Shown in pieces: positions 11,508-24,170 of a stretch of 64,000 bases of DNA. The notes under the pieces were generated by a model that saw nothing but the letters and a program-made list of their open reading frames with translations, made no database searches and was not told the DNA's origin. Position numbers and translations under genes: made by a program. This DNA is from Gnetum montanum (taxonomy: Eukaryota > Streptophyta > Gnetopsida > Gnetales > Gnetaceae): assembly GCA_015680685.1 (NCBI GenBank), contig MNCI01000268.1:252986-316985 (forward strand), given 5' to 3'. The stretch's first letter is position 1; every line of letters begins with the position of its first letter.

Positions 11508-13095
11508 CTACAATTACAAACATAGTCTGAGATTAGCCCTTGGTCATAACCTTTGTTTTCTTTAGATACCTTTCTTGTTATATTATTAAGTTCTTATTCA
11601 TTGATTAAAATATTATGATATTATTTTATTATTATTTTATTCATATTCTATTGAAGTTTGATTATTTGATATTAACTCTTGTGATCATTAATTTAATATT
11701 ACTTTATTATCTTTTTTATGAAAGATAGAAAAATTCTAAAGAATTTTCTATGTCAAAACATAATTTTGAAGCTCCCATGAAGTAAACCATATCTATGGAA
11801 GTTCAAGGATTGAAGAATGAATGAATTTGAATAAGCTATTTGCAAGTTGGAACTCTTTGAAGAAACGGTAAAAAATAAGCTAAGTCTTGCACACAGTTAT
11901 AGTAATTTTGCTATATGTTGATGGAGATGCATCGACTCATCCCATCATGTCAACGGGGATGTGTCAACAAAACTATTCTTAAATATATTTTTCACTTGGA
12001 AAATGGAGGAATTTCAAGTGATTTTTGGAATGAAACAAAAGCCAAATGGAAGTAAAAAAGATGAAGAATAATAGCAACAACATGATCACATACTTTATCA
12101 AGGATCCATTTCTTCATTCTACCATCAAAAAGATGAAGAATAATAGCAACAACATGATAGAAGGTATTTCTTTACAAAATGGATCCTAATAACCTCACAT
12201 TAACATGTTCCTTTTCTTCTACCATCAATAGTCTAGGAGAATCATAGAGGACAACCTTCACTCCAAGAGAAGAAGAAAAGAAAAGAAGTAAAAGGGTCTT
12301 TATTAGAGGGGTTCCTTTAGGCATGGGTAACATGTCTTTTTAGCCCCATAACCATCGCGTGTAGTCCATGAAGTTTCTAAGGCATATGCTTTGAATTTTT
12401 ATTAGTTTTATTGTTGTTTGTTTTCTATGGGAACCAAATGCTTCCTGTTATTATTAATAGAAATGATGGTATACCAATGAGTCATAGACTTAAGAAGGAA
12501 GTTGGGACTAGGTCATATCAAATCCCCTTGAGATGACACCATTTTTCATCCTACTTGATCCTTTCCTAGTTCATTGGGTAACAAGATCACATGTTACTTT
12601 TAGGTTTAATGTGAGATAACCTTCATAGTTCCATGATATAGACTCCAGATGGAATAGATGGAATGGGTGGATGTCATGAGATTATTGCCTAACACCACAA
12701 GAAAACTAATAAATTTTTAGTAGAGAATATAATCCAAGAACAAAATTTTCCTATTCTAAATCAATCAAAATTTCTATAGTTACATTCAAAGCATTTTAAA
12801 ATTTCCACAGTATCAGTGGAACAAAATTTGAAATTTCAAATAAGACTACTTTTTTAAAAATAAGAAATAATAATAAAATGAAAAGATACAAAATAATCAA
12901 TAAAAAAATTAATAAAATAGAGGAAATATAAAGAAACTTATAAAATAAAAAGTGAAAAATTGGTTATCCTCATCAAGATTTTACAATAGATGGAGATCTC
13001 CTCTATGAGTAAGTTAGAAGGAGAAGATCTGAAAAATGGAGTATACCTATTCTTGAGCAAAGGCTTTAGTGTTGCTAATTACTTGGGATTCCATG
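11508..13095 (-). other. Element D: spacer between integrase and extra ORF
   Basis: No coding signal. It parallels the spacers of B and C (shared stretch CATGGGTAACATGTCTTT near 12325-12343, and GCTTTGAATTT). It holds a degenerate G-rich tract (11771-11784) and a U3-like stretch (11925-11990) upstream of the extra ORF, described below. Confidence 0.6.
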
Positions 13096-15827
13096 AATGA
13101 CTTAAATTATGGTATGTTGATTAATATGTTCTTTGAGAGCTAATTTTAGGGTAAATTATCATTGTCCCAAAAGGAAAAGTTGAATGAATAATGTAAGGTC
13201 CTTCCCATAATGTTTAGAACTTAGTTCATTATGGCACATGCATAGGATTCTAATAAAGAAACTTATTTCTAGCTTTGAATGTGATTTTCCTTATCCATAC
13301 ATCATGACGTTATTTTTTTTACACTTGGTATACCTCATTCATCATTAGAAATATTTGTCAATTTTTTTCTAGCAAATTAGGTATCATAAGACATTCTTTC
13401 TATGCTAGGTTAATGTCTAAGTCAAGGTCACAGGTAGTTGTGAGCATACAAAGTTCATATTGGATTGGATGTTTAGGTAACTTTCTATATACTAACTCAT
13501 AGGGACAATAGCCTATAGGAATTTTTGATGTTTAATGATATGCCTAAAGAACATGGTTGAGTTTGGTACTCCAGTCCTCCCTATATTGACTAATGGTTTT
13601 CATTAAGATTCTTGTAATTCCCCTATTGGTAACCTTAACTTAACCATTTTCTTGGGGGTGATAGGGGGTTTTAAGTTTATTTTGCACTACCAAACATTGC
13701 ATCAACTTCCAAAAAATAGACCTTGTAAAATGTGTTCTGCTATCTTGTTATCTGAAATTAGTGCTCTAGGTACACCAAACTTGTTTACCACTTGTTGTTG
13801 AACAAATAGAGCTGTAGTAATAGAAGTATAGTCAGATATGGTTGTAACATCAGCCCATGTGGTGTAGTAATTAATAGAAACTATGATGTAGGTCTTCTCA
13901 TTCAACATGGAAGTGATGGTATCCATGAAGTCAATTCCCTGAAGGTCAAAATTCTCCATTAGTTGGATTCACTATTGGAGCCATTCCATTCATGTTATCA
14001 TTCCTCTATCTCTTTGAGATCTCTTACATGAATAAGATAAATGATGAGAATTTCTAAATATGTTTGGCCAAAAGTCTTTTGCTATGAGGATCTTTGTGGT
14101 TATCCTTCTTCTTGTGTATTGGCCACCACAAGGACCTTCATGAGAATCCTTAAGAATTTGAATTTGATCTCCATCAAGTGCACAGTATTTTACTAGGCTA
14201 TTAATACAAATCTTGTAGAGATTACCTTCAATTTCCATGTAATGTTTTACCCGGTGAAGAAATTGTTGTTTCTTCTCATTATCCCATTCTACAAAGGTCT
14301 CCTATGTAAGTAGATAAGAGAGGAAGTCATCATACCTATTGATAACCTTTAGTCCTTAAACTTCAATGAACTTACCAAGGAGGAGTTCATATGAAAATTG
14401 ATCAAATAAGGGTTATTAATCTCACTACTATCCCATCTTAACCAAGATAAATGATCAACAACTATGTTTTGATTCATTTTCTATTCACCATGGTAAGTTT
14501 GAATTCTTGTAAGATTACTAACCATCATATAACACAAGGCTTAGCACTGTTTTGTTCATCAAGAATTATATTACACTATGGTCTATGTGTATGAAAATTA
14601 GGTATCTAAGCACATAGTACTTGAATTTATCCAAAGCATATACCACTACCATAAGTTCTTTTTCAATGGCAATGTAGCTAGATATTATATGCATTTTTCA
14701 TTATATAAAATAGCTTGGACTAATTTGGGGTGCATAGAATTAGAGCTTCTACAAGCTTCTTCTTTAAGTACAAGAATGTTTGTTCACATTCCTTAGTCCA
14801 TTTAAAGAATTTATCTTTCTTTGTGAGTTTTACTACTTGTTTGATAATCTTAGAGAGATTTTTTATGAAGCACATGTAGTAACCAATATGACTAAAAATT
14901 TACCTTATATCTTTTACTATTTGAGGTTGTCTTGCTATTCCTTGGATGATCCTTAATTTTTTAGGGTCCACCTCTATTCCTTTCCCTGAGACCCAATGCC
15001 CCAATACAATGCTATCTTGGATCATCAAGTGGCTCTTCTACTAGTTGAGCTATAAGTTTGTCTTCATACATTGTTTTAACAACTACTTAAGATAGTCTAA
15101 TGCTTTCTCAAAATTAATACCATAGGTGAAGAATTTATCCACAAAGACTTCCATACCATGACCAATTTTCTGCTTGAAGATGCTTAATACTAGGTTTTGG
15201 AAAGTTGTAAAAGCATTACAAAGGTTGAAGAACATCTTTTTATATGTAAAAGTTCCCCAGGGACTTGTAAAAGTTATCTTGACCTAGTCTTCTGGTACTA
15301 TTTGAATTTGGTTGTAGCCACTATATCCATCCAAAAAACTATAGTAATGGTATCTTATGATTGTATCCAACACTTGGTCCACAAATGGCAATGGAAAATG
15401 ATCTTTGAATGTTGTCATACAAAATAGTCTAAAATCTATATAAATCCTCCACTATCCTCCTTTTTTTTGCATAATAATGAGTTGATTTACCCACTCACTT
15501 TCTACCATAGGATAGATGAATCTAATTTTGAGAAGTTTTTCAACTTCATCTTTGACAATATGTTTTAGCTTAAGATTCAACCTTCTCTACGACTACCTCT
15601 TTATTTTGATGGTGGTCCTTGTATAGCTTTGATGTTGGCATATTCATAGATCTATTTCAATCAATTCATTATATGACCAAGAAAAAGCTATTGGTCATTT
15701 ATTCACAACTTTTAGTAGCTTTTCTTTTTGTTCTATAGTGAGATTGACACTAATCATTAATAGCTTACCATTATTGAGAAAGACATACTCCAGAGTTGCT
15801 AATAAAGAATTTAATTCAAGGGGTTCC
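13096..15827 (-). pseudogene. Element D: reverse transcriptase, RNase H, integrase
   Basis: The pol half of element D in element order. Linker EPLELNSLLATLEYVFLNN lies at about 15730-15827. Reverse transcriptase (about 15000-15600) has HYYSFLDGYSGYNQIQIV and FTSPWGTF, but its active-site box reads FVDK where B and C have FMDD, so it is dead. RNase H-like sequence covers about 14290-14900. Integrase (about 13096-14240) has the zinc-binding start (HEGPCGGQYT) and the core GIDFMDTI, then ALISDN. The first catalytic Asp is kept here, unlike in B and C. Many nonsense codons and shifts. Same family as 19935-23525 and 28700-32300. Confidence 0.85.
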
Positions 15828-16374
15828 TATGACATCCCATCCCTAGATGTCATGGCAAACATCAAATATACATTTTATTAAACATTATGTGTAAAAAGAC
15901 AATACACCAAACATCATCTATATGTAACATTCGACATTGTGTAAAGGAAATAATAGAGAAAGTATAGAAAGAGAAAGAAAAGAATGCTTCATTGATTTGG
16001 AATAGAGTATCTAGATTATGCTCTGAAAGTTTTCATTTGGTTTTTCTTCCTTCGAAATCTATCCTCTTAGAGGTAGTCCAACACTGCCGTCATGATTAGG
16101 CCTATCATCAACCATCCTACTTTATTCGACACCCATGACTTGCCTTTACTAGCTTCACCACTCCATGCTTGCATGACCTCTAAGCCTGGGTATAAATGCC
16201 TTAGGTCAAACTCCAAAGGTTACCTTAAGATACATGTCCATTATTATAATTCATCCTTTCAAGTCTCAATTACAACATGTACTTTTGAGTCTTGTTATGG
16301 TAATGATAACACTTGTTATGAAAAGGCATCATCTTTGTTATGTAGCAACATTATTTGGGAATGGGGACATTACA
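15828..16374 (-). repeat. Element G: 3' LTR
   Basis: 547 bp. The plus strand starts TATGACATCCCATCCC (partner TGTGACATCCCATCCC) and ends GGGGACATTACA. It aligns end to end with 42584-43131. Confidence 0.88.
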
Positions 16375-16388
16375 ATCTACCCCCATTA
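16375..16388 (-). promoter_or_regulatory. Element G: polypurine tract
   Basis: Minus-strand TAATGGGGGTAGAT immediately before the LTR start TGTAATG; the usual form of a plant polypurine tract next to a 3' LTR. Confidence 0.65.
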
Positions 16389-16844
16389 GGTTTCATTCAT
16401 CCTTGAATTAGTCCATGTTCACTCTCTTTTTCCAACTTTAATGCTTCTGTTATGAACTTCTACTCCGATAATTTAATTTCTCCTTTTGGACTTGAAGTTT
16501 TTTCTTGCTTATTCTACAAACAAAATACATGTGAGAAAATATATGAAAAATTAAATATTACTTTCTTAATACTCACCTCATTTTCTAAGATAATGAAAAG
16601 AGGGTGAATTAAAAATCTACCATTCACCAATCATCGGTCCTAACCGTGGTCACACAAAGTGCGACTCGTATATAGTTATCCAAGTGCAATTAGGATAAAT
16701 CCTTTATATCCAAATTTCATTACCTTAGATATTTTACTTATCTAATTAAAATATAAATTAAACAATAAAGAAAATAATAAGATTTATCAATAAAAGTAAG
16801 AGTGAGATACGTCCTGATCTTGATCAACCTTATGAATTGATGGG
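16389..16844. other. Element G: 3' tail
   Basis: AT-rich sequence between the end of the EEP pseudogene and the polypurine tract. No ORF and no clear poly-A tail after the nuclease copy. Confidence 0.55.
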
Positions 16845-17003
16845 AGTAATTGTAATTCTGCCATAAGTCGTAGACGATCAAATGGTCTTGTTTGAGGTGG
16901 AAGGGCTTGATCTTGGTTCTTCTCCACTTATTCTTTAGAATTAACTCTAGTAACTTGGTAACTTAAAAGAATTTAACATTGTACCAAATATAATCTAGGG
17001 TCT
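16845..17003 (-). pseudogene. CCR4-like EEP nuclease pseudogene, part 3 (C-terminal)
   Basis: Continues across the GGTCT duplication of element B: FIE then TLDYIWYNVKFF (the conserved TLDYI motif), VTKLLELI, and after a frame change LPPQTRPFDRLRLMAELQLL. CCR4 proteins read P-S-D-H-x-P/A-L here, so the catalytic His is replaced by Arg. The domain ends at the expected place. With parts 1 and 2 it makes about 370 codons, a complete EEP domain. Confidence 0.78.
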
Positions 17004-17849
17004 TGATGAGCAACTAGGTATCCCTATGCCCAACCATACGAATACGAGTGTTCATGGGAAATTCGATCGAACTCTAAGGATTAAGTGCTTATGCACTTAC
17101 ACAGAACAAGGATGGGTTATGTGATCATTGTCTTCCCAAGCTTACATGTAAGGCATAATTGTATGGTTAAGTAAACTCAAGGTATATGATTTTTATTGTT
17201 TTATGTTTTATGTTTTTGATGCTTAAAAGAGAGAAATGAAGTAATTTAATAACTAATTTGATTTAACTAATTAACTATTCCCTAACTAGTCTTAACACTA
17301 GCATCCGTTCCCACTCTCTGAACACATTCTAAACTAGTGTAACACTACTAGGATTACCAAACACTAGTCGTTACTAGGTTACCAAGTGTTCCACGTATGC
17401 TCAAAGTGGTTGTACTAAGTGTGCCAATTTGTTGATAATTAACAATTCAATAGAAATAACATTAATTGACTAATGAGAGTAGAAAATAATAGTAAATAAC
17501 ATATAAATGAAATAATTAACTATTCTGAATGTTGCAAGGTTTATCACAAAGTTCATTTTTATTTCCACACACAAGGTGTACTCAAGTACACAATGCTTGA
17601 ATAAAGATCCATTCACTTTATGAATCCTACTATGGGCACTCAGAAATAATTCTAACTCTAGAAGGAAAAAACTGCAAGAGTTCAGCTAAGGGACTAAAAA
17701 CTAATGTGAAACCAAGTACCCCTTGTCTCTTATTTATAGGCAATAAGACAGGTTCCAACATCGCATGTCTGATATCGCTTTGGCATCTCTAATATCACAT
17801 ATCCAATATCAAGGATCCAATATTGGGGGTCTGATATCATGACTCATCA
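17004..17849 (-). repeat. Element B: 3' LTR
   Basis: 846 bp, TGATGAG...CTCATCA on the plus strand, matching 24171-25017. Includes a U3 with repeated GATATC-like motifs (about 17755-17845). Confidence 0.92.
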
Positions 17850-17862
17850 TACCCCCATGATT
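17850..17862 (-). promoter_or_regulatory. Element B: polypurine tract
   Basis: Minus-strand ATCATGGGGGTA abutting the LTR start TGATGAG. The same tract in C is GTCGTGGGGGTA. Confidence 0.8.
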
Positions 17863-18238
17863 GAATGAAAACTCATCCTTGAGTTCCTTACAAAATATTG
17901 AAAAGGTATGGGATTATTGACCGAACAACAAATGACGATGACATGGAATGACAGACTCAAAGTGCTTGGTGAACAGATCAACAAACGTATTACAGCATTG
18001 GTGTTAATAACCATTATGGTGAACACTACACATAGATGATATCCAAACCCTTATTCGACAGCTTAAAGAAAGAGAGAGAGAAAAGAAAATTAGACACATT
18101 GCTACCGATGTCAAAATTGTGCACATCGTTGTTCATCCATGGCCACATGATTAAGCATGTTCCTTGCATAAATGATCTAGCTACAATCCATCCTGAGTGC
18201 TCCTTCCTATCCCAATCCATTGTTCATGTGATCACCAT
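17863..18238 (-). pseudogene. Element B: stump of the extra ORF
   Basis: Starts at ATG 18238, directly after a CAG splice-acceptor-like sequence. The first codons (MVIT) hit a stop, and the following 64-codon open stretch (MDWDRKEHSGWIVARS) shows no clear match to the extra ORF of C. The last 60 bp (AGGAACTCAAGGATGAGTTT) match the C sequence just before its 3' LTR. B has therefore lost some 2.7 kb here relative to C. Confidence 0.5.
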
Positions 18239-19934
18239 CTGCACACACAACATAGTCACAAATTAACAAGGATAGATAAAATATAATGTAATTGATACCT
18301 TGCCTCGATATGAAGCACATTAGTTAGGTTATGGGTATGGCAAATAATAGGTTAGAGGTTTGTAACTTAATAACTACCCAAAGTGTAGGGATGAGATAAG
18401 TAATAAAATGGAAAAATTTGCAATAGGCCCCCATGACAAAGAGTGAACCTCTGGTAGCAATAAGATGGAAAACAAAAGAACAAGGAAGATTAGAGAAATA
18501 ACAATGATGAATCCAATAAAAAGGCATAGAAGGGTAGAGAAAACAGATGTAAAAGATGGGGTGAAATGAGAAATAGTTGAGTGCAAGAAATGTTTAAGGG
18601 AAAGAGCTTAACAATTGCATCAAAAAGGAATGCAAGTGGGTCCTCCCAAAAGCAGGCTCATGCCCTTTATGCCTTGATAAACCCACAAACCAAAGAGTCC
18701 GTAGTCTCTAGGAATGACATTTGGAAGTAATAGTTAAGAAGTTACCCACAAGAATTTACCAAAGAATAACAATGCATCGATAGAGATATAGACTACTCAT
18801 AAAATCGACAATGAGGTGGAATATGGGAAGAAACATGGAAAGAGAAGAGAGAATCGAATGGGATCCCAAAATCAGGGTTGTGTAAAGTCCCTTGTGTAGT
18901 ATGTGATTAAGGTAACTTAATAAAATTCAGCCCAAATCCAGATTAAAACTAACCACATCCAGTGACCTCGCATCAACACACATGACCAACCCTTCCTCTT
19001 AAAGCACCAAGAATGCTTCCACAAAGAAACTACCATTCCAACAAGAGAAAAACTGAGAAGCAGAAAGTGAGAAAGGGCCTTAGTTAGAGGGAACCTTCAA
19101 GCATGGGTAACATGTCTTTCAACTGTTCGTTTATTACGTCTAAGGGGTGTGCTTTGAATTTCTACTAGGTTTTTTTTTAGTGAGAACCACACCATGCAAA
19201 GACTTATTTGATTTAGTCAACTTCCTAATATTGGTCAATAGCAAAATGGTGGAGACCCATTAAAAACATCCAAGTACTCAAGAAAATGGCTAGCATAAAT
19301 GCGTTGAATCCCCCTTGAAGTCACACCCTTCTTAATCCATTTGAATCTTTCCTTGGATTGAAGAATACCAAGCCACAAATTCATTAATAAGTTTTCTTAG
19401 AAAAATGGATAGTACAATTCCAAAACCAAATGAGACCATAGAGTTAAGTGGATGAACGGATGACATGGACTCATTGCCTATTTTATCAAAAGGAACCATA
19501 TCTTAGCATCACATTGAAAGTCAAAGGTAAGAACCAAGCATTAGCAATCAACACTATTATAGTACAATCCACCATCATGAGCACTTATTATATGACAAGT
19601 GAGAGTAAATCAAACAAAATGTAATAGAGAAAGAAAGAGTAAAAATTTTAACAATGGTGTAAAACAAAAACAAGTAAATATCAAAAATGTGTAAAACAAA
19701 AATGTGTAAAATAAAAAAGACAAGAGAAACTGAGGGCTTAGAATAATTAGCATGGGTGGCCATCTCCCCCATGACTGAGTTGGAAGGAGGAGATCCAAAA
19801 TAATGAGTAGGGATGTCCATCAACAGAGGTAGTGTTAGTATTGGCCATTTTGGGCTCATGGAAAGGTTTGGTCTACTGAATGTTGACTAATAATTTCTTA
19901 TCTAGACTTTCAGGTTTATAGATCATCATGGCCC
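18239..19934 (-). other. Element B: spacer between integrase and extra-ORF position
   Basis: No coding signal. It is collinear with the C spacer at about 32300-34430 (shared GAATTCAAAGCACACCCCTT-like stretch near 19145 and GGAGGACCCACTTGCAT near 18635). Contains two copies of a PPT-like G-tract, at 19761-19779 and 18426-18440. Confidence 0.65.
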
Positions 19935-22900
19935 CTAAAGGAAAAGTTTCATGAATGATATAAAATCTTTCCCACAGTGTTTAAAATTTAGTTCATTTTG
20001 GCACATGTGTAGGATTCCAATAAAGAACCCTATCACTTGGTTGGTATTTGACTTTTCTAATTCTTTAGTCATGAGTTGTTTGTTAAAGGCCTTGTCCAGT
20101 TCATTGGATGATAGGATGGATAATCGAATTTCATCTAGCAAGTTAAGGTTCATTCACCATTCCTTTTGTGCTATACTGATGTCAAGGTTAAGGTCACATG
20201 TTGTAGATAGTATATGGAGCTTAGCTTGGATAGAAAGTGTTGGAAGTTTATTGTACACTAACTCATAGGGAGAATATCCTATAGGGAGTTTCCATGTGGA
20301 GCAGTAGGCCCAAAGGGCATCATTCAGTTTGGTGCTTCAGTCTCACCTATATTTGCTAATGGTTCATATCAAAATTTTTGTAATTTCCATATTGGTGACT
20401 TTGGCTTGACCATTCACTTGAGGATAATATGGTGTAGTTAGTTTATGCTCAACTCCTAAGTGTTACATCAACTTTTGAAAAGTCACACCGATAAAGTATG
20501 TACCATTATCAGAAATAAGTGCATGAGGTACACTAAACCTATTTACGATTTGTTGTTGGAGAAATCATGCAGCAGTAGATGATGTACAGTCTGTAACAGT
20601 GGCTACTTTTTCCCACTTTGTAAAATAATCAACAGCAACAACAATGTATGATTTTCCATTAGACATTGGTGTAATAGGCCCCATAAAATTAATTCCCCAT
20701 ATGTCGAAGGGTTCTAAAGATTGAATCCATTGTTGTGGACCCTCCATTCTAGTAGTCATTCACCCATCACGTTGGCAATGCTCACAAGATTGGATAAAAT
20801 GATGGTTATCTAGAAACAACATAGGCCAATAATATCCTACAAGCAAGATTTTAATGGTTGTTCATCTCCTAGCATAATGACCCCCACAAGGGCCCTCATG
20901 AGCATCTTGGAGAACTTACAATTAATCTGCATCAAGAACACAAAATCATACCAAGCCATCAGAACACACCTTGTAAAGGTATCCGTTAATTTGCATGGAG
21001 AAACTGTTATTTCTTTTTAATGTCTAGGCCTTATGGTGTTTCTTGTATGAGAAGATAGGTAAGAATGCTACTATACCAATTTTTATCTATGGGTGATTGA
21101 TTGTTTATTACAACTACAAAGAGGAGTTCATCAGGGAAGGAATCAGAAATTGGGTATTCGTCCTCTTTGTTGTCCCATCGCAACCGAGATAAATGATCGA
21201 CAACAACATTCTCGGTGCCTTTACAATTGATCATCGTAAGATCGAACTCTTGCAAGATCATGAGCCATCGTATGATGCAAGGGCTCACCATTTGTTTATT
21301 CATAAGGAACTAAATTGCACTATGATCTATGTATACAAATATTTTATAGCCTAATACATAGTGCCTAAATTTTTCTAGTATAAACACCACATCCATTAAC
21401 ACTTTTTCTGTTGTGGTGTAGTTGAGTTTTGCATCAGCAATACTTCGACTTGCATAGTGAACGTGATAAGGAAATTTTTGGTCATCTAACTGTGTAAGTA
21501 CAACTTCTAAAGTAAAATTGGATGTGTTAGTCATTATATGGAATGTTCTGGACCAATCAGGAGCTTGTAGAATGGGTATTTCTATGAGCTTCTGCTTCAA
21601 GGTCTGGAAAGCCAGCTCACATTTCTTGGTCCATTCAAAGGATACATCCTTTTTCATTAACTCTACCAATGGTTTTGCAATCTTTGAAAATTTCTTAATG
21701 AAGCATCTATAATAGCCCATATGTCCAAGGAATGATCGTACATCTTTTATGGTTTTAGGTTGATGAGTGATTCCTTGGATGACTTTAATTTTCTCAAGAT
21801 CTACCTCCATCCCTCTTTGTGAAATTTTATGCCCTAATACAATGCCCTATTGGACCATTAAATAGTTTTTCTACCAATTGAGCCTTAGGTTGGTTTCAAC
21901 ACATCATTTTAGTACTTGCTCTAATTGATCCAATGCTTATTCAAAGTCCACTCCGTAGGTGGAGAAATCATCCATAAAAACCTCCACACCATTCCCTATT
22001 TGCTGCTGAAATATACTAAGAACCAGATGTTGAAATGTTGCTGGGGCATTGCACAAGCCAAATGGCATCTACCTATATGAAAATTTTCCCCAAGGACTTG
22101 TGAATGTAGTCTTGTCTTGGTCTTCTAGTGCTATTTTAATTTGGTTGTACCCACTGTAGCCATCCAAAAAACTATAATAGTAATGCCTTGCAATGGTATC
22201 TAAAACTTGGTCAACGAATGACAATGGAAAATGGTCTTTAAATGTTACCATGTTTAATAGTTTAAAGTCTATACATACCCTCCATTTACCTCCCTTCTTA
22301 GGCACAATGACTAATGGACTAACTCATTCACTATCAACAATGGGGTAGATGAACCTAGCTTTTAGAAGTTGTTCAATTTCTTCTTTAACTACTTGCTTAA
22401 TCTTTGGATTTAGTCATCTTTGTGGTTGTCATCGAGGCTTCATAGAGGGGTCAGTGTAAATTCTATGTTGGCATATCCTAGGATCTATTTTAGTCAATTC
22501 GGGATATGACCAAGCAAAGGCTTTTGACCATTTGTTTATCATCTTCAGTAGTTTTTCTTTTTATTGAGGAGCGTACTTAACATTAATGATTACCAATTTT
22601 CCATTCTTGAGAAATGTATACTCCATACCGATGGGTAATGATTTTAATTTGAGGGGCTCTTTCTTAAACTCGTTAGGGATTTTCAACTTCTCCTAGTTGA
22701 TATTTTCAATGTTAGGACTTGCAAGTTGGCAATGGACTTGCTCTAATGTATCTATGGTATCGATATAGGCATAAGTCAAGCTCTCAGTTGCTTTTATGCA
22801 TAAAGTTGAATTGCTCCCACGATTAGCTGTTAGCCACTGGGTGCCTTCCTGTCTTGTGGCTGCTGCATACAAGCATCTTTGTATGTTAGTTACTTGTGCA

Positions 22901-23525
22901 CATTGGTTGCATGAAGGCAATGTTAAGCATTGTACAAACTAGGACTTTTGCACGTAGTTACACCCTGTGTCATTGTATGTGATGCATGGAACTTTCTTCT
23001 TCTCAATCTTTCCAAACACATTTTCTTTTGATATTTCTAAGGAAATATCATATATGCCTAGGTGTGCATCAATCGTACTTAGCCATGCTCTTCCCATTAT
23101 GATTGCGAAGTCCCCCTTACAATTGTTAACTTGGATCACTAGGAAATCGATTGAATACAACCACCCACAAATAGTGGTGGCAATGTCCTCCACTAGTCCC
23201 AATGGAATCATGATGGACTGGTTGGCCAACTCTAAATGAATGTTACTCTTCTTTAGCGGAGGCAAGTTCCAAGCCTTATACATTTCTTGGGAGATTAATT
23301 AACACCAGAACCTAAATCCAAAAGAGCTTTATAGGGCTCATTTCCAGTGATTTTCAAATAAATAAGGGGACTTCCAAGATCAGAAAATTTCCTAGGAAGA
23401 TGGCCAACTTTAATCCAATTAGTGATGGTGTGGGTTAACATAACAGTATGAGTTAAGTGTGGTTTTTGGTTTGAAGGAAGCTCTGAAGATTCGAATGGTG
23501 GTGAGGCATTTGGAGGATTACCCAC
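19935..23525 (-). pseudogene. Element B: protease, reverse transcriptase, RNase H, integrase
   Basis: Pol of element B. Protease (22939-23525): ALLDLGSGVN, with Leu in place of the usual Thr/Ser of the D-T/S-G motif, then PIIMGRAWLSTIDAHLGI-like sequence. Reverse transcriptase (about 21830-22420): GKWRVCIDF, YSFLDGYSGYNQIKI, and VEVFMDDFSTYG with an intact active-site FMDD. RNase H (about 21020-21560): MTNTSNF, YASRSIADAKLNYTTTEKV, YIDHSAI. Integrase (19935-20960): [24 protein letters not shown] (first catalytic Asp changed to Asn), ALISDNGTYF. Stops are scattered; the reverse-transcriptase and RNase H parts still have 166- and 78-codon open runs. Confidence 0.9.
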
Positions 23526-24034
23526 TTGTGGTTGTAAGGACTTGGTTGGACTATTGGTTTTAAAGAAAGGTTTTTTCTTTAATCGGTGGTGGAATCCTAA
23601 TGTTCACCACCCTCATTTTCATTTAGAACATACGGAACATCCTAAGACCACTTCCCCTTCACATATTTGTAATGTCTCTCCTATTGCAAATCCCTCTAGT
23701 GTTGTGCTTCCGTGGATTGATAATCTCTTGAATCTTGTTCATGCACAATGTACTCCGATTGTAAGTGCTGCATACCAATTCATGTAAGAGCACGAAGAAG
23801 CATGCCTGGGATTGAGTGATCGTGAGGTAACACTATGTTACCTTCTAAATCACGCCATTTCAGTTGTTCATATTGGTGGAGGATAAGGATAAAGTTTGGT
23901 ATATACTCATTAGGACGAACGTATACAATGCGAAACTATTGGGGCACTAGTGGATCATCATGTGCACTCTACCTCTAATTGTTCATGGTGTTGGACCTAG
24001 TCGGTGAAGCACTCTCATAAGAAGAAGAAGACAT
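23526..24034 (-). pseudogene. Element B: shortened gag
   Basis: Begins at ATG 24034 (MSSSSYESASPTRSNTMNN), about 120 bases after the primer-binding site. The N-terminal block VRPNEYIPNFILILHQYEQ matches C (LDEYIPNFTFILHQDE). After about 130 codons it jumps to the linker before protease (PPFESSELPSNQKPH), so the capsid core and the region matching C at about 26500-28580 are deleted. No functional Gag could be made. Confidence 0.75.
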
Positions 24035-24151
24035 TATTGATTATTCAGTGTGCAATACTCTTTTTTGACGACTGTTAGACAAATATCCCTAAGGGTTCGT
24101 TCCAATGATGGAAAGATTTCCTAAGTTCTAATCAGTGCACAAACAAAAAAA

Positions 24152-24169
24152 TCCCTAGAAATGGCACCA
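24152..24169 (-). promoter_or_regulatory. Element B: primer-binding site
   Basis: TGGTGCCATTTCTAGGGA on the minus strand, one base after the LTR end; a mutated form of the TGGCACCGTTGTCGGGGA site of element C. Confidence 0.8.
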
Positions 24170-24170
24170 A

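Larger units (their letters stand above)
10680..15827 (-). mobile_element. Element D (gypsy, Athila/Tat type): 3' portion
   Basis: The pol and extra-ORF part of a minus-strand gypsy element of the same family as B and C. It is continuous in sequence with 43132-45914 once element G is removed: the gag-pol frame stops at KDFKKE on the right of G and resumes at EPLELNSL on the left, where C reads KSFKKEPLELKSL without interruption. On its low-coordinate side it is broken by element A. Its own LTRs are not in the window. Confidence 0.8.
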